Assembly (NCBI GenBank): GCA_900548615.1
Contig: URKW01000074.1
Coordinates: 1-10,240, forward strand
DNA length: 10,240 nucleotides
Source of the DNA: an uncultured Eubacteriales bacterium
GTDB lineage: Bacteria; Bacillota; Clostridia; Oscillospirales; Oscillospiraceae
Reading direction: 5' to 3'
Positions 1 through 5,884 of the stretch are shown here, piece by piece. The position numbers were made by a program, and so were the translations under genes. A model generated the notes under the pieces. That model did not search any database. It was not told where the DNA came from and saw only the letters and a program-made list of their open reading frames with translations. How positions within the stretch are numbered: position 1 is the first letter of the stretch; the number at the start of each line of letters is the position of its first letter.

Positions 1-55
1 ACCCTCGACCTCCAGCGTGACAGGCTGGCGTTCTAACCAACTGAACTACTTGGCC
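1..55 (-). tRNA. tRNA-Asp(GUC), 3' part cut by window edge
   Basis: Read on the minus strand, the sequence starts GGCCAAGTAGTTCAGTTGG, a typical acceptor and D-arm of tRNA-Asp. The anticodon stem is GCCAG/CTGGC-like, with loop CTGTCAC giving anticodon GUC (plus-strand positions 19-21). The variable loop and the first part of the T arm (GAGGT, CGAGGGT) follow, and then the window ends, so the 3' acceptor strand and CCA are not visible. It lies 7 nt downstream of the tRNA-Val gene and is probably processed from the same transcript. Confidence 0.93.
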
Positions 56-62
56 ATGACAG

Positions 63-139
63 TGGTGGGAACAACTGGACTCGAACCAGTGACCCCCTGC
101 TTGTAAGGCAGGTGCTCTAACCAGCTGAGCTATGCTCCC
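63..139 (-). tRNA. tRNA-Val(UAC), complete with encoded CCA
   Basis: The minus strand reads GGGAGCA at the 5' end, pairing with TGTTCCC at the 3' end, then A and an encoded CCA (63-65). The D-arm is AGCTCAGCTGGTTAGAGC, the anticodon stem is CCTGC/GCAGG and the loop is CTTACAA. The anticodon is therefore UAC (plus-strand 103-105), reading valine GUN codons. The T-arm contains GGTTCGAGTCC. All four cloverleaf arms pair. It is the first gene of a two-tRNA unit with tRNA-Asp and has its own upstream promoter. Confidence 0.97.
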
Positions 140-169
140 GTCCTTGCCGCTTCGTGAACGGCGAGTGTT

Positions 170-198
170 ATTATACTAAATGAAACCCCAACTGTCAA
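170..198 (-). promoter_or_regulatory. Sigma-70 promoter of the tRNA-Val/tRNA-Asp unit
   Basis: On the minus strand, TTGACA (plus 193-198) and TATAAT (plus 170-175) are separated by exactly 17 nt. Both hexamers match the consensus at every position. The -10 box ends about 30 nt before the tRNA-Val 5' end, which fits a stable-RNA promoter. The expected transcription start is near position 163. It sits in the short gap downstream of hslO, so the tRNAs can be expressed independently of that cluster. Confidence 0.88.
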
Positions 199-237
199 CA
201 AGAAAATCAAAAATTTTCTAAATTTTTTTCGCAGGTC

Positions 238-1113
238 TTACAGGCTGTCGATCAGCGCCTTCAGCTCGTCGCCGGAGAAGTCGTACACCGCGTCGCAGAA
301 CTGGCAGGTCATGCTGCAATGGCCCTGCTCGTCCAGAATCTGCCGCAGCTCGTCCTTGCCCAGCGAGATCAGGGCGCGCTCCACCCGCTGACGGCTGCAA
401 TAGCAGCGGTACTCCACGGGGGAGGTCTCCAGAATCTTCAGGTCGAAGTCCGACATGACTTCACGCAGCAGGTGCTCTGGGTCGTCGTCCTTATCCAGAA
501 TGGCGGAGACGTTGCCGGCGGCCATGATGCCGCCCTCCACCTTGACGATGGTATCCTCGGTGGCGCCGGGCATCAGCTGAATGAGATAGCCGCCAGCGGC
601 CTTGACGCTCTGGTCGCGATCCACCAGCACGCCCAGTCCGCAGGCGGTGGGAATCTGCTCGGACTCCACGAAATAGGCGGCCACGTCCTCGGCGATCTCG
701 CCGCCCAGCAGGTCAATGGTGCCCACATAGGGCTCCTTCATGTGGAGATCCTTGATGACGGTAAGGGTGCCCTCGTGGCCCACCGCGCCGCCTACGTCCA
801 GCTTGCCGTCGGGCCGCAGGGGAATGTCCGCCTGTGGATTGGTGACATAGCCCCGGACGTTGCCCTGATTGTCGGACACGGCCAGCACGGTGCCTAAGGG
901 GCCGCCGCCCTTGATCTGGAGGGTCAGGCTGGCGCCGCCGTCCTTCAGGGCATTGCCCATCAGGCTGGCGGCGGACAGGGTGCGGCCCAGCGCGGCGGTG
1001 CCTACCGGCAGCAGCTTGTGGATCTGCCGGGCACGCTCCGTCAGGTCACGGCTGCAAATGGCGGCGGCCTGTACCAGACCGTCGGATGAAATGGCTCTTA
1101 CGATTCGATCCAT
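238..1113 (-). CDS. hslO: Hsp33 family redox-regulated molecular chaperone
   Basis: This 291-aa protein has the usual Hsp33 length and matches the family along its whole length. Hsp33 is a cytosolic holdase chaperone. Its C-terminal domain binds zinc through four cysteines, and oxidation releases the zinc and switches the protein on. The four ligands are visible as CYC (Cys237, Cys239) and CQFC (Cys270, Cys273), with the family segment SRQRVERALISLG between them. The N-terminal half carries the characteristic GGGPLG and VGHEGTLTV-like stretches. One further cysteine, Cys266, lies next to the CxxC pair. The start is supported by AAGGAGTG (plus 1121-1128), 7 nt upstream. The gene follows the methyltransferase by 21 nt and is probably co-transcribed with it. 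No convincing terminator is seen downstream. The zinc site supports function; the operon-level role is inferred. Confidence 0.96.
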   Translation of the reverse strand: MDRIVRAISSDGLVQAAAICSRDLTERARQIHKLLPVGTAALGRTLSAASLMGNALKDGGASLTLQIKGGGPLGTVLAVSDNQGNVRGYVTNPQADIPLRPDGKLDVGGAVGHEGTLTVIKDLHMKEPYVGTIDLLGGEIAEDVAAYFVESEQIPTACGLGVLVDRDQSVKAAGGYLIQLMPGATEDTIVKVEGGIMAAGNVSAILDKDDDPEHLLREVMSDFDLKILETSPVEYRCYCSRQRVERALISLGKDELRQILDEQGHCSMTCQFCDAVYDFSGDELKALIDSL

Positions 1114-1134
1114 AGTGAATCACTCCTTATGCGG

Positions 1135-1875
1135 TTATTTGCGGATGGCGGTGAAGTAGATGCGCTGCTCGCCCTCGCGGGGACTGCGGCGCACCATGTC
1201 ACCACAGGTGCGGATATCGGTGAAACCGGCGGCCTTCAGCCACCCGGTCAGCTCCTCCACGGTATAGGCACGCTGGCGGTGGATCTCCAGCTCACGATTC
1301 CACGCGCCGTCGCCCTGCTGGCGGAACAGATCTACGTAGTAGGTGCACAGACCGCGGCGGTACTCGGTGCGCCAGACGCAGTAGGTGTCCTCCGTCTCGT
1401 CCAGAAACACCTGACCGTCCAGCGCTGCCAGCTTTTCCACGGTGTTGATATCAAACACCAGCAGACCGCCGGGCGCGATGAACAGGTGCAGCCGCTGGAA
1501 GGTGCGCTGCACGTCGGCGGGGCGGGTCAGATAATTGAGACTGTCCAGACAGCAGATGGCGGCGTCCACCGTGCCATACAGATCCAGCTTGGGCATGGAC
1601 TGGTGCAGAAAGATGGGGGCCACGCCCTCCACTGTGCCGGATTTTCCCATGGCGGCGGCCAGCATATCCTCGCTGCCGTCCACGGCGATGAGCTCGTAGC
1701 CCCGGCCGGTCAGCAGCCACGTCATGGCGCCGGTGCCGCAGGCCAAGTCCAGCACGGTGTGAACGGGAATGCGGCTGCGGCGGAACAGCTTCTCGATGAA
1801 GTCCGCCCGCTTCTCGTACTGCACGTCCACGGTCAGGTCGTCATAGCTGGCGGCCAGCGCGTCATAGGCGCTCAT
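1135..1875 (-). CDS. Class I SAM-dependent methyltransferase
   Basis: This 246-aa cytosolic protein has a Rossmann-type methyltransferase fold. Motif I is VLDLACGTGAMT (residues 41-52), which binds S-adenosylmethionine. The acidic end of strand beta-2 is in LIAVDGS (Asp66). The motif IV-like segment is AICCLDSLNYL (about 106-116), followed by APGGLLVFDINT (about 134-145). The N-terminal YDALAASYDDL is typical of the small-molecule/YqeM-like methyltransferase group of Firmicutes. The methyl acceptor cannot be told from the sequence. Its ATG overlaps the stop of the yerC-like gene (ATGA at 1872-1875), and AAAGGAG (plus 1884-1890) lies 8 nt upstream inside that gene, so the two are translationally coupled. 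Fold confidence is high; the substrate is unknown. Confidence 0.9.
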   Translation of the reverse strand: MSAYDALAASYDDLTVDVQYEKRADFIEKLFRRSRIPVHTVLDLACGTGAMTWLLTGRGYELIAVDGSEDMLAAAMGKSGTVEGVAPIFLHQSMPKLDLYGTVDAAICCLDSLNYLTRPADVQRTFQRLHLFIAPGGLLVFDINTVEKLAALDGQVFLDETEDTYCVWRTEYRRGLCTYYVDLFRQQGDGAWNRELEIHRQRAYTVEELTGWLKAAGFTDIRTCGDMVRRSPREGEQRIYFTAIRK

Positions 1876-2216
1876 TCCGCCTGCTCCTTTTTCCCGGCTT
1901 CCTTTTCCTCCTGCTCGCGCATCTTCTCCAGCACGCTCTCATAGCCGCCCGCGCCGTAGATCAGGCTGCGGTTCACCCGGCTGATGGTGGCGCTGGACGC
2001 GCCGGTGCGCTCCAGAATGTCGTTGTAGATGAGACCGTTGTTCAGCAGCGTGGCCACCTCGTAGCGCTGCTCCATGGAGCGCAGCTCCGGAATGGTGCAC
2101 AGATCCTGAAAGAAGTTATAGCACTCCTCCTCGGTTTCCAGCGTCAGGATCGCCTTGTACAGACGGTCGCTCTTTTCCTTTTTGGCGATCTTGCATTTTG
2201 TGGTATGCACGGCCAT
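1872..2216 (-). CDS. yerC: YerC/YecD family TrpR-related DNA-binding protein
   Basis: This 114-aa protein resembles the TrpR-like YerC/YecD family of Firmicutes, which are small, mostly helical, probably DNA-binding regulators of unclear target. The helix-turn-helix region is around residues 62-84 (LIYNDILERTGASSATISRV), preceded by the conserved FFQDLCTIPEL and RYEVATLL segments (about 35-57). The last 20 residues are a charged Lys/Glu tail, making it slightly longer than the usual roughly 100 aa. The start is supported by GGGAGG (plus 2224-2229), 7 nt upstream. It is the first gene of the leftward cluster with the methyltransferase and hslO. A candidate promoter and an inverted repeat lie upstream, so autoregulation is possible but not shown. 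Confidence 0.9.
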   Translation of the reverse strand: MAVHTTKCKIAKKEKSDRLYKAILTLETEEECYNFFQDLCTIPELRSMEQRYEVATLLNNGLIYNDILERTGASSATISRVNRSLIYGAGGYESVLEKMREQEEKEAGKKEQAE

Positions 2217-2265
2217 GGTGATTCCTCCCTTATTCCTACGTCCCTATATGTGTGGGTTTCCTACC

Positions 2266-2302
2266 ACTTTCATATTTTAGCGCTTTCGCGCGTGAAAGTA
2301 AA
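2266..2302 (-). promoter_or_regulatory. Candidate promoter and inverted repeat for the yerC-methyltransferase-hslO cluster
   Basis: On the minus strand, TTTACT (plus 2297-2302, 4 of 6 consensus) and TAAAAT (plus 2274-2279, 5 of 6) are spaced by 17 nt. A 7-bp inverted repeat, ACTTTCA (2266-2272) and TGAAAGT (2293-2299), brackets the -10 and overlaps the -35. This is the position of a repressor operator. Binding by the YerC-like protein is speculation. The -35 box is weak, so confidence is modest. Confidence 0.45.
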
Positions 2303-2340
2303 GGAGGAAAGTGAAAATTTTCTGTGAAGAACGAAAAATG

Positions 2341-2379
2341 GGAACCTTTCGGTAAAATTATCCGTCCTATTTAATAGGA
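2341..2379 (+). promoter_or_regulatory. Candidate ECF-type promoter and palindrome before the serpin genes
   Basis: GGAACC (2341-2346) is followed after 16 nt by CGTC (2363-2366). This is the shape of an extracytoplasmic-function sigma factor promoter. No good sigma-70 pair was found: TAAAAT at 2353-2358 lacks a -35 at a proper distance. Overlapping the proposed -10 and start site is a perfect 15-nt palindrome, TCCTATTTAATAGGA (2365-2379), a possible operator. The ribosome binding site AAGGAGGG (2391-2398) follows, leaving a 5' leader of about 30 nt. Confidence 0.4.
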
Positions 2380-2404
2380 AAGACCATCACAAGGAGGGAA
2401 CAGG

Positions 2405-3652
2405 ATGAAGAAAGTACGAAGAATACTGTGCGGCGCGCTGGCAGCGCTGCTGCTGGCGGGCTGCGGCAGCGGTGCGGCAGGGGAGTACGCCATCGTGGAG
2501 ACCAGCTATCCCGCCCGGACGCAGAAAACGGAGGAACGGGTGGACACCGAGGAGCTGGTTCGCTTCAGCAGCGAGACGGCGGAGGTGATCCTTCCGGCGG
2601 GGGAGAACGCTGTGTACGCGCCGGTGAGCCTGTATCTGTCGTTGGGGATGCTGACGGAGCTGACGGAGGGCCGGACAAAGGAACAGGTGACGGAGCTGCT
2701 GGGTGTGTCCGACAGCGAAGCGCTGCGGCAGTGGACGCAGAGCCTGTGGCGGCAGCTTTACTGCGACGAGAAGGACAGCGCCCTGTGGCTGGGGACTGCG
2801 GCGTTCCTCAATGAAGCGATGACGTTCCATAAGGAGCCACTGGAGGTGCTGGCGGAGGATTATTACGCGTCCAGCTATGGTTTGCCTATGGGGACAAGCG
2901 GGGCGGACAAGGCCATTGCCGCGTGGCTGGATCGGCAGACCAATGATCTGCTGACTGACGATACCGGAGCCATCAGGACGGAGAAAAGAGACCTGCTGCG
3001 GCTGTACAATACTATATATTATAAGGCGCCGTGGCAGGCCGAGTTCTTCGGGGGTGCGACGGCGGAGGATATCTTCACCGCCGCCGACGGCACGGAGCAG
3101 AGAGCGGACTTCATGCACATCGCCATCGAGGGAAGCCCTGTACGGAAAGGCGAGGGCTATCGGTGCGCATCACTGTATCTCAAGGACGGCGGCGAGATGA
3201 CCTTCTATCTGCCGGACGAGGGCGTGACGGTGGAGGAGCTTTTACAGCGGGAGAACTTCCTACAGGAAGCGGAGGACTTGCTTGTGGACACCTTTGAGGT
3301 GCGGGTCAACTGGTCGGTGCCCAAATTCGACCTCCACGATTCGCTGAAACTGAACGACGCATTGCAGGCGCTGGGGGTCACGGACGCCTTTGATGAAAAC
3401 AAGGCGGACTTCACGCCGCTGACGGAGCAGCCGGCATACGTGGAGAGCGTGAATCAGGCGGCGCGGGTGAAGATCAACGAGGAGGGTGTAGAAGCTGCCG
3501 CCTACACCGAGGTGGATGTGAACGCCGCAGCGGCACCGCCGCAGGAGCTGCCCGAGGAGGAGATGAACCTGAACCGGCCATTCCTGTTCGTGATCTGGAA
3601 GGACGGCACGCCGCTGTTTGTGGGCGCGGTACAGACCATGGAGGGAATGTAA
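2405..3652 (+). CDS. Lipoprotein serpin (serine protease inhibitor), first copy
   Basis: This 415-aa protein has a lipoprotein signal peptide: Lys2/Lys3/Arg5/Arg6, a hydrophobic stretch and lipobox LAGC with Cys20. It should be exported, lipidated and held on the outer face of the membrane. The rest is a serpin domain (about 55-412). It shows the shutter-like APVSLYLSLGMLTELTEGRT (72-91), YNTIYYKAPW (201-210), VPKFDLHDSLKL (305-316), LGVTDAFDENKADFTPL (323-339), the hinge EEGVEAAAYTE (359-369) and the C-terminal NRPFLFVIW (390-398). Serpins trap proteases as covalent complexes after cleavage of the reactive loop. Counting from hinge Gly361 as P15 puts P1 near Ala375, suggesting elastase-like targets, but the loop is longer than normal and this is uncertain. 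The start is set by AAGGAGGG 6 nt upstream. It is followed after 1 nt by a paralogous serpin. Confidence 0.93.
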   Translation: MKKVRRILCGALAALLLAGCGSGAAGEYAIVETSYPARTQKTEERVDTEELVRFSSETAEVILPAGENAVYAPVSLYLSLGMLTELTEGRTKEQVTELLGVSDSEALRQWTQSLWRQLYCDEKDSALWLGTAAFLNEAMTFHKEPLEVLAEDYYASSYGLPMGTSGADKAIAAWLDRQTNDLLTDDTGAIRTEKRDLLRLYNTIYYKAPWQAEFFGGATAEDIFTAADGTEQRADFMHIAIEGSPVRKGEGYRCASLYLKDGGEMTFYLPDEGVTVEELLQRENFLQEAEDLLVDTFEVRVNWSVPKFDLHDSLKLNDALQALGVTDAFDENKADFTPLTEQPAYVESVNQAARVKINEEGVEAAAYTEVDVNAAAAPPQELPEEEMNLNRPFLFVIWKDGTPLFVGAVQTMEGM

Positions 3653-3653
3653 C

Positions 3654-5018
3654 ATGAAACGAATGAGAGCGATACTGTGCGGCGTGCTGGCGGCGCTGAT
3701 GCTGGCGGGCTGCGGCGGAGTGGAGAGAGTGGCTTGCCAGTCGGAGCGGCCGTCACCGGACATGAATCTGACGCAATACACCGTGGTGGAAGCGGCGTAT
3801 CCGGTGTTCCCCAAGGAGCCGGTGTATGGAGATTACATCGACGACAACGGCGAGGGGGACTGGGACGCCTATTTCGCGGCGCAGGAAGCCTATCGGGAGG
3901 AGCTGCGGCAGATGGGCAAGGGCGAGAACGTGGATGACGGCGCGGTGCTGGACTTTGCCGGAAGGACGGCGGCGGAAATTTTCGCCGGACAGGAGAACAC
4001 CGTCTATTCTCCCATCAGCCTGTACGTGGCGCTGGGAATGCTGACGGAGCTGACGGACGGCGAGACGAAGCGACAGGTGATGGCGCTGCTGGACGCCACC
4101 GACACGGAGACGCTGCGGCAGCAGATCAACCGCCTGTGGATGAGCGTCTATCAGGACGGCGACGCGGTGTGCCGGTTGGCCAATGCCGCGTTCCTGCGGG
4201 AAAACGCCGATGTGAAGCAGACGGCGGCGGACACGCTGGCGGAGTGGTATTTCGCGTCTTCCTATCGGGTGCCCATGGGGACGGAGGAGGCCGACGCGGC
4301 CATCGCCAGCTGGCTGAACCAGCAGACCGGCGGATTGCTGTCCGAGGAGACGGGAAACATCCGCACGGAGGAGGAGAACCTGCTGCGGCTGTACAACACC
4401 ATATATTATAAGGCCGGTTGGCGGAGGGCCTTTGAGAGCAGTCAGACGGAATCGGATACCTTTACCGCCGCCAACGGCAGCAAGCAGCAGGTGGACTTCC
4501 TACACCAGACGGGCGAGGGAACCTACCGGAAGGGCGAGGGCTACACCGCTGCGCCCAAGACGCTGGAATGCGGACGGATGGTGTTCGTACTGCCGGACGA
4601 GGGTGTGACGCCGGAGAGTCTGCTGCAGAGAGAGGGCTTTCTGGCGGAGCTGACGGAATGCGATGACGGCGCTCGGGTGGTGTGGTCGGTGCCGAAGTTC
4701 GATGTGAAGTCCTCTGTTGAATTGAAGGATGTTTTGAGGGCGCTGGGCGTGGCCGATGCTTTTGATGCGGATAAGGCGGACTTTGCGCCGCTGACCGACG
4801 GCGATGCGGTGGTGAGCAGCGTCATGCAGGCCGCCCGGGTCAAGATCGACGAGGAGGGCGTGGAGGCCGCCGCCTATACGGAGATCAGCGTCAATGACAG
4901 TGCGCCCATGGAGCCGCCGTCCGTGGTGGAGATGAATTTGAACCGGCCGTTCCTTTTTGCAATTTTTGATGGCAATGATGTGCCGCTGTTTGTGGGAACG
5001 GTGCAGACGATGGCGTAG
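3654..5018 (+). CDS. Lipoprotein serpin (serine protease inhibitor), second copy
   Basis: This 454-aa paralogue of the preceding serpin has the same signal peptide layout (MKRMRAILCGVLAALMLAGC, lipid Cys20) and the same serpin core (about 98-452). Key segments are SPISLYVALGMLTELTDGET (119-138), YNTIYYKAGW (247-256), VPKFDVKSSVEL (346-357), hinge EEGVEAAAYTE (400-410) and NRPFLFAIF (430-438). With Gly402 as P15, P1 falls near Ser416. Between the lipid anchor and the core lies an acidic, aromatic insertion (about 51-95) absent from the first copy. An in-frame ATG at 3618 is rejected as the start: the ATG at 3654 follows GGAGGG (3640-3645) by 8 nt and begins directly with the signal peptide. 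With only 1 nt between the genes, co-transcription and coupled translation are likely. It probably arose by tandem duplication, with the reactive loop since diverged. Confidence 0.93.
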   Translation: MKRMRAILCGVLAALMLAGCGGVERVACQSERPSPDMNLTQYTVVEAAYPVFPKEPVYGDYIDDNGEGDWDAYFAAQEAYREELRQMGKGENVDDGAVLDFAGRTAAEIFAGQENTVYSPISLYVALGMLTELTDGETKRQVMALLDATDTETLRQQINRLWMSVYQDGDAVCRLANAAFLRENADVKQTAADTLAEWYFASSYRVPMGTEEADAAIASWLNQQTGGLLSEETGNIRTEEENLLRLYNTIYYKAGWRRAFESSQTESDTFTAANGSKQQVDFLHQTGEGTYRKGEGYTAAPKTLECGRMVFVLPDEGVTPESLLQREGFLAELTECDDGARVVWSVPKFDVKSSVELKDVLRALGVADAFDADKADFAPLTDGDAVVSSVMQAARVKIDEEGVEAAAYTEISVNDSAPMEPPSVVEMNLNRPFLFAIFDGNDVPLFVGTVQTMA

Positions 5019-5031
5019 GAACCGGGGGATA

Positions 5032-5120
5032 TGTGTAGGGGAGGGGCTCTGCCCCTCTCGCTCGTGATACGATGATATTTCCGTTGGACGGCGGGCGGGG
5101 TAGAACCCCGCCCCTACGCA
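5032..5120. repeat. GC-rich palindromic repeat unit (REP/MITE-like)
   Basis: An 89-bp unit is bounded by near-identical inverted ends: TGTGTAGGGG (5032-5041) against CCCCTACGCA (5111-5120), 9 of 10 pairing. Inside are two perfect hairpins: GAGGGGC-TCT-GCCCCTC (5041-5057) and GGGCGGGGT-AGA-ACCCCGCCC (5093-5113). No reading frame is evident. The shape suits a dispersed intergenic palindromic element. It starts only 13 nt after the second serpin stop and could also protect or terminate that mRNA, although no U-tract follows. Only one copy is present here, so repetitiveness is inferred. Confidence 0.6.
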
Positions 5121-5190
5121 CACTTGTCCCTCACCATAGCGGGGACAGGCAGAATGCCGAAATTTCCTTGAAATTTTTAGAAAAATAAGA

Positions 5191-5220
5191 GAAAATCCTC
5201 TTGACAACAGGAGGATTTTC
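5191..5220. repeat. Perfect 10-bp inverted repeat enclosing the -35 box of the S10 operon promoter
   Basis: GAAAATCCTC (5191-5200) and GAGGATTTTC (5211-5220) are exact reverse complements separated by 10 nt, and that loop begins with TTGACA. It can act as an operator for a dimeric regulator, or as a transcriptional terminator for the serpin unit (stem base A4/T4). The sequence alone does not decide between these. Confidence 0.65.
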
Positions 5221-5229
5221 CTATATTAT
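5201..5229 (+). promoter_or_regulatory. Sigma-70 promoter of the S10 ribosomal protein operon
   Basis: TTGACA (5201-5206) is a perfect -35 box. After 17 nt comes TATTAT (5224-5229), a 5-of-6 match to the -10 consensus. The region upstream (5161-5190) is A/T-rich, like an UP element. Transcription should start near 5236, giving a leader of about 285 nt before rpsJ. This is the only strong promoter seen between the serpins and the ribosomal genes. Confidence 0.82.
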
Positions 5230-5235
5230 AGGCAA

Positions 5236-5521
5236 GTACGCGTGTGATGGGTGCTGCACACCCGGAAGCGTTTACAACTGCGATGAACCGAAAGATTGCG
5301 GCGCGAGCCGGTAACTTTCGGGGAGTATGTCCGATAATCGGGCGGCTGAGGAAGTTCTGTACGTCAGCGTAGATCGCTGCGCCAGAAGCACACCGGCCGG
5401 ATTGCGCCGGTGTTTCTTATGAGCCGGAATGATACGCACGGAACGGCGTATAAGAAATTTCTCACCGTACGGCATTGGTCAAAGCAACAAAAACCGTACA
5501 AATTATGGAGGAACGAACCAA
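5236..5521 (+). promoter_or_regulatory. Long structured 5' leader of the S10 operon, probable attenuator
   Basis: The untranslated stretch holds several hairpins. GGGTG/CACCC pairs at 5249-5263. A two-part stem pairs CCGAAAG (5288-5294) with CTTTCGG (5315-5321), and inside it CGGC-GCGA-GCCG (5299-5310) has a GNRA tetraloop. Further stems are CCGA/TCGG (5331-5341) and CAGCG/CGCTG (5365-5379). A terminator-like hairpin follows at 5390-5413. GCCGGT (5307-5312) is complementary to ACCGGC (5392-5397) in the terminator's 5' arm, so the upstream hairpin and the terminator could be linked by an alternative pairing. In E. coli, L4 represses the S10 operon through its leader; whether the same holds here is inference. 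The RNA resembles no riboswitch class I recognise. Confidence 0.6.
5390..5420 (+). terminator. Terminator-like hairpin within the S10 operon leader
   Basis: ACACCGGC (5390-5397) pairs perfectly over 8 bp with GCCGGTGT (5406-5413) around an 8-nt loop. It is followed by TTTCTTAT, a short U-rich tail. It lies about 155 nt after the predicted transcription start and about 100 nt before rpsJ, so as an intrinsic terminator it would control entry into the operon. The tail is interrupted by a C, so termination may be partial. Confidence 0.6.
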
Positions 5522-5830
5522 ATGGCAAAAGAAATGATCCGCATTCGTCTGAAGGCCTATGACCATCAGGTCATCGACCAGTCCGCAGAGAAGATCGTCG
5601 AGACCGCAAAGCGCACCGGCGCTTCCGTGTCCGGCCCCATCCCTCTGCCCACCAAGAAGGAGATCGTCACGATCCTGCGCGCCACTCACAAGTATAAGGA
5701 TTCCCGTGAGCAGTTCGAGCGCCGGACCCACAAGAGACTGATCGACATCACCAACTCCACCCCTAAGACCGTTGAGGCCCTGATGGCCCTGGATCTGCCC
5801 GCCGGTGTGGAGATCGAGATCAAGCTGTAA
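5522..5830 (+). CDS. rpsJ: 30S ribosomal protein S10
   Basis: This 102-aa protein is full length for S10. It opens with [19 protein letters not shown] and carries the family segments [20 protein letters not shown] (about 38-57) and the loop [16 protein letters not shown]10 sits in the head of the 30S subunit and, as NusE, also joins transcription antitermination complexes. The start was chosen at the MAKEM methionine, with GGAGG (5507-5511) 10 nt upstream; an in-frame ATG at 5429 lies inside the leader and is rejected. It is the first gene of the operon and is separated from rplC by an unusually long 176 nt. Confidence 0.98.
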   Translation: MAKEMIRIRLKAYDHQVIDQSAEKIVETAKRTGASVSGPIPLPTKKEIVTILRATHKYKDSREQFERRTHKRLIDITNSTPKTVEALMALDLPAGVEIEIKL

Positions 5831-5884
5831 GGTACATTATATTAAGTACCACGCGATCTCAAACAAGCAAACCCCTTTTATCAT

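Noticed and set aside
201..219. A/T-only hairpin AGAAAAT-CAAAA-ATTTTCT downstream of hslO as a terminator
   Set aside because: The 7-bp stem has only one G-C pair and no clear U-tract follows on the minus strand, so it is too weak to call.
1129..1944. 271-codon plus-strand frame opposite the methyltransferase
   Set aside because: The minus-strand gene has clear methyltransferase motifs and coupled start signals. The plus-strand product is His/Gln/Gly-rich with no recognisable domain.
3618..3653. Upstream in-frame ATG for the second serpin
   Set aside because: It would put 12 polar residues before the signal peptide and lies inside the first serpin. The ATG at 3654 has a well-placed GGAGGG and starts directly with the lipoprotein signal.
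5124..5146. TGTCCC/GGGACA inverted repeat after the palindromic element
   Set aside because: Only 6 bp with an 11-nt loop and no U-tract; likely chance in this GC-rich stretch.
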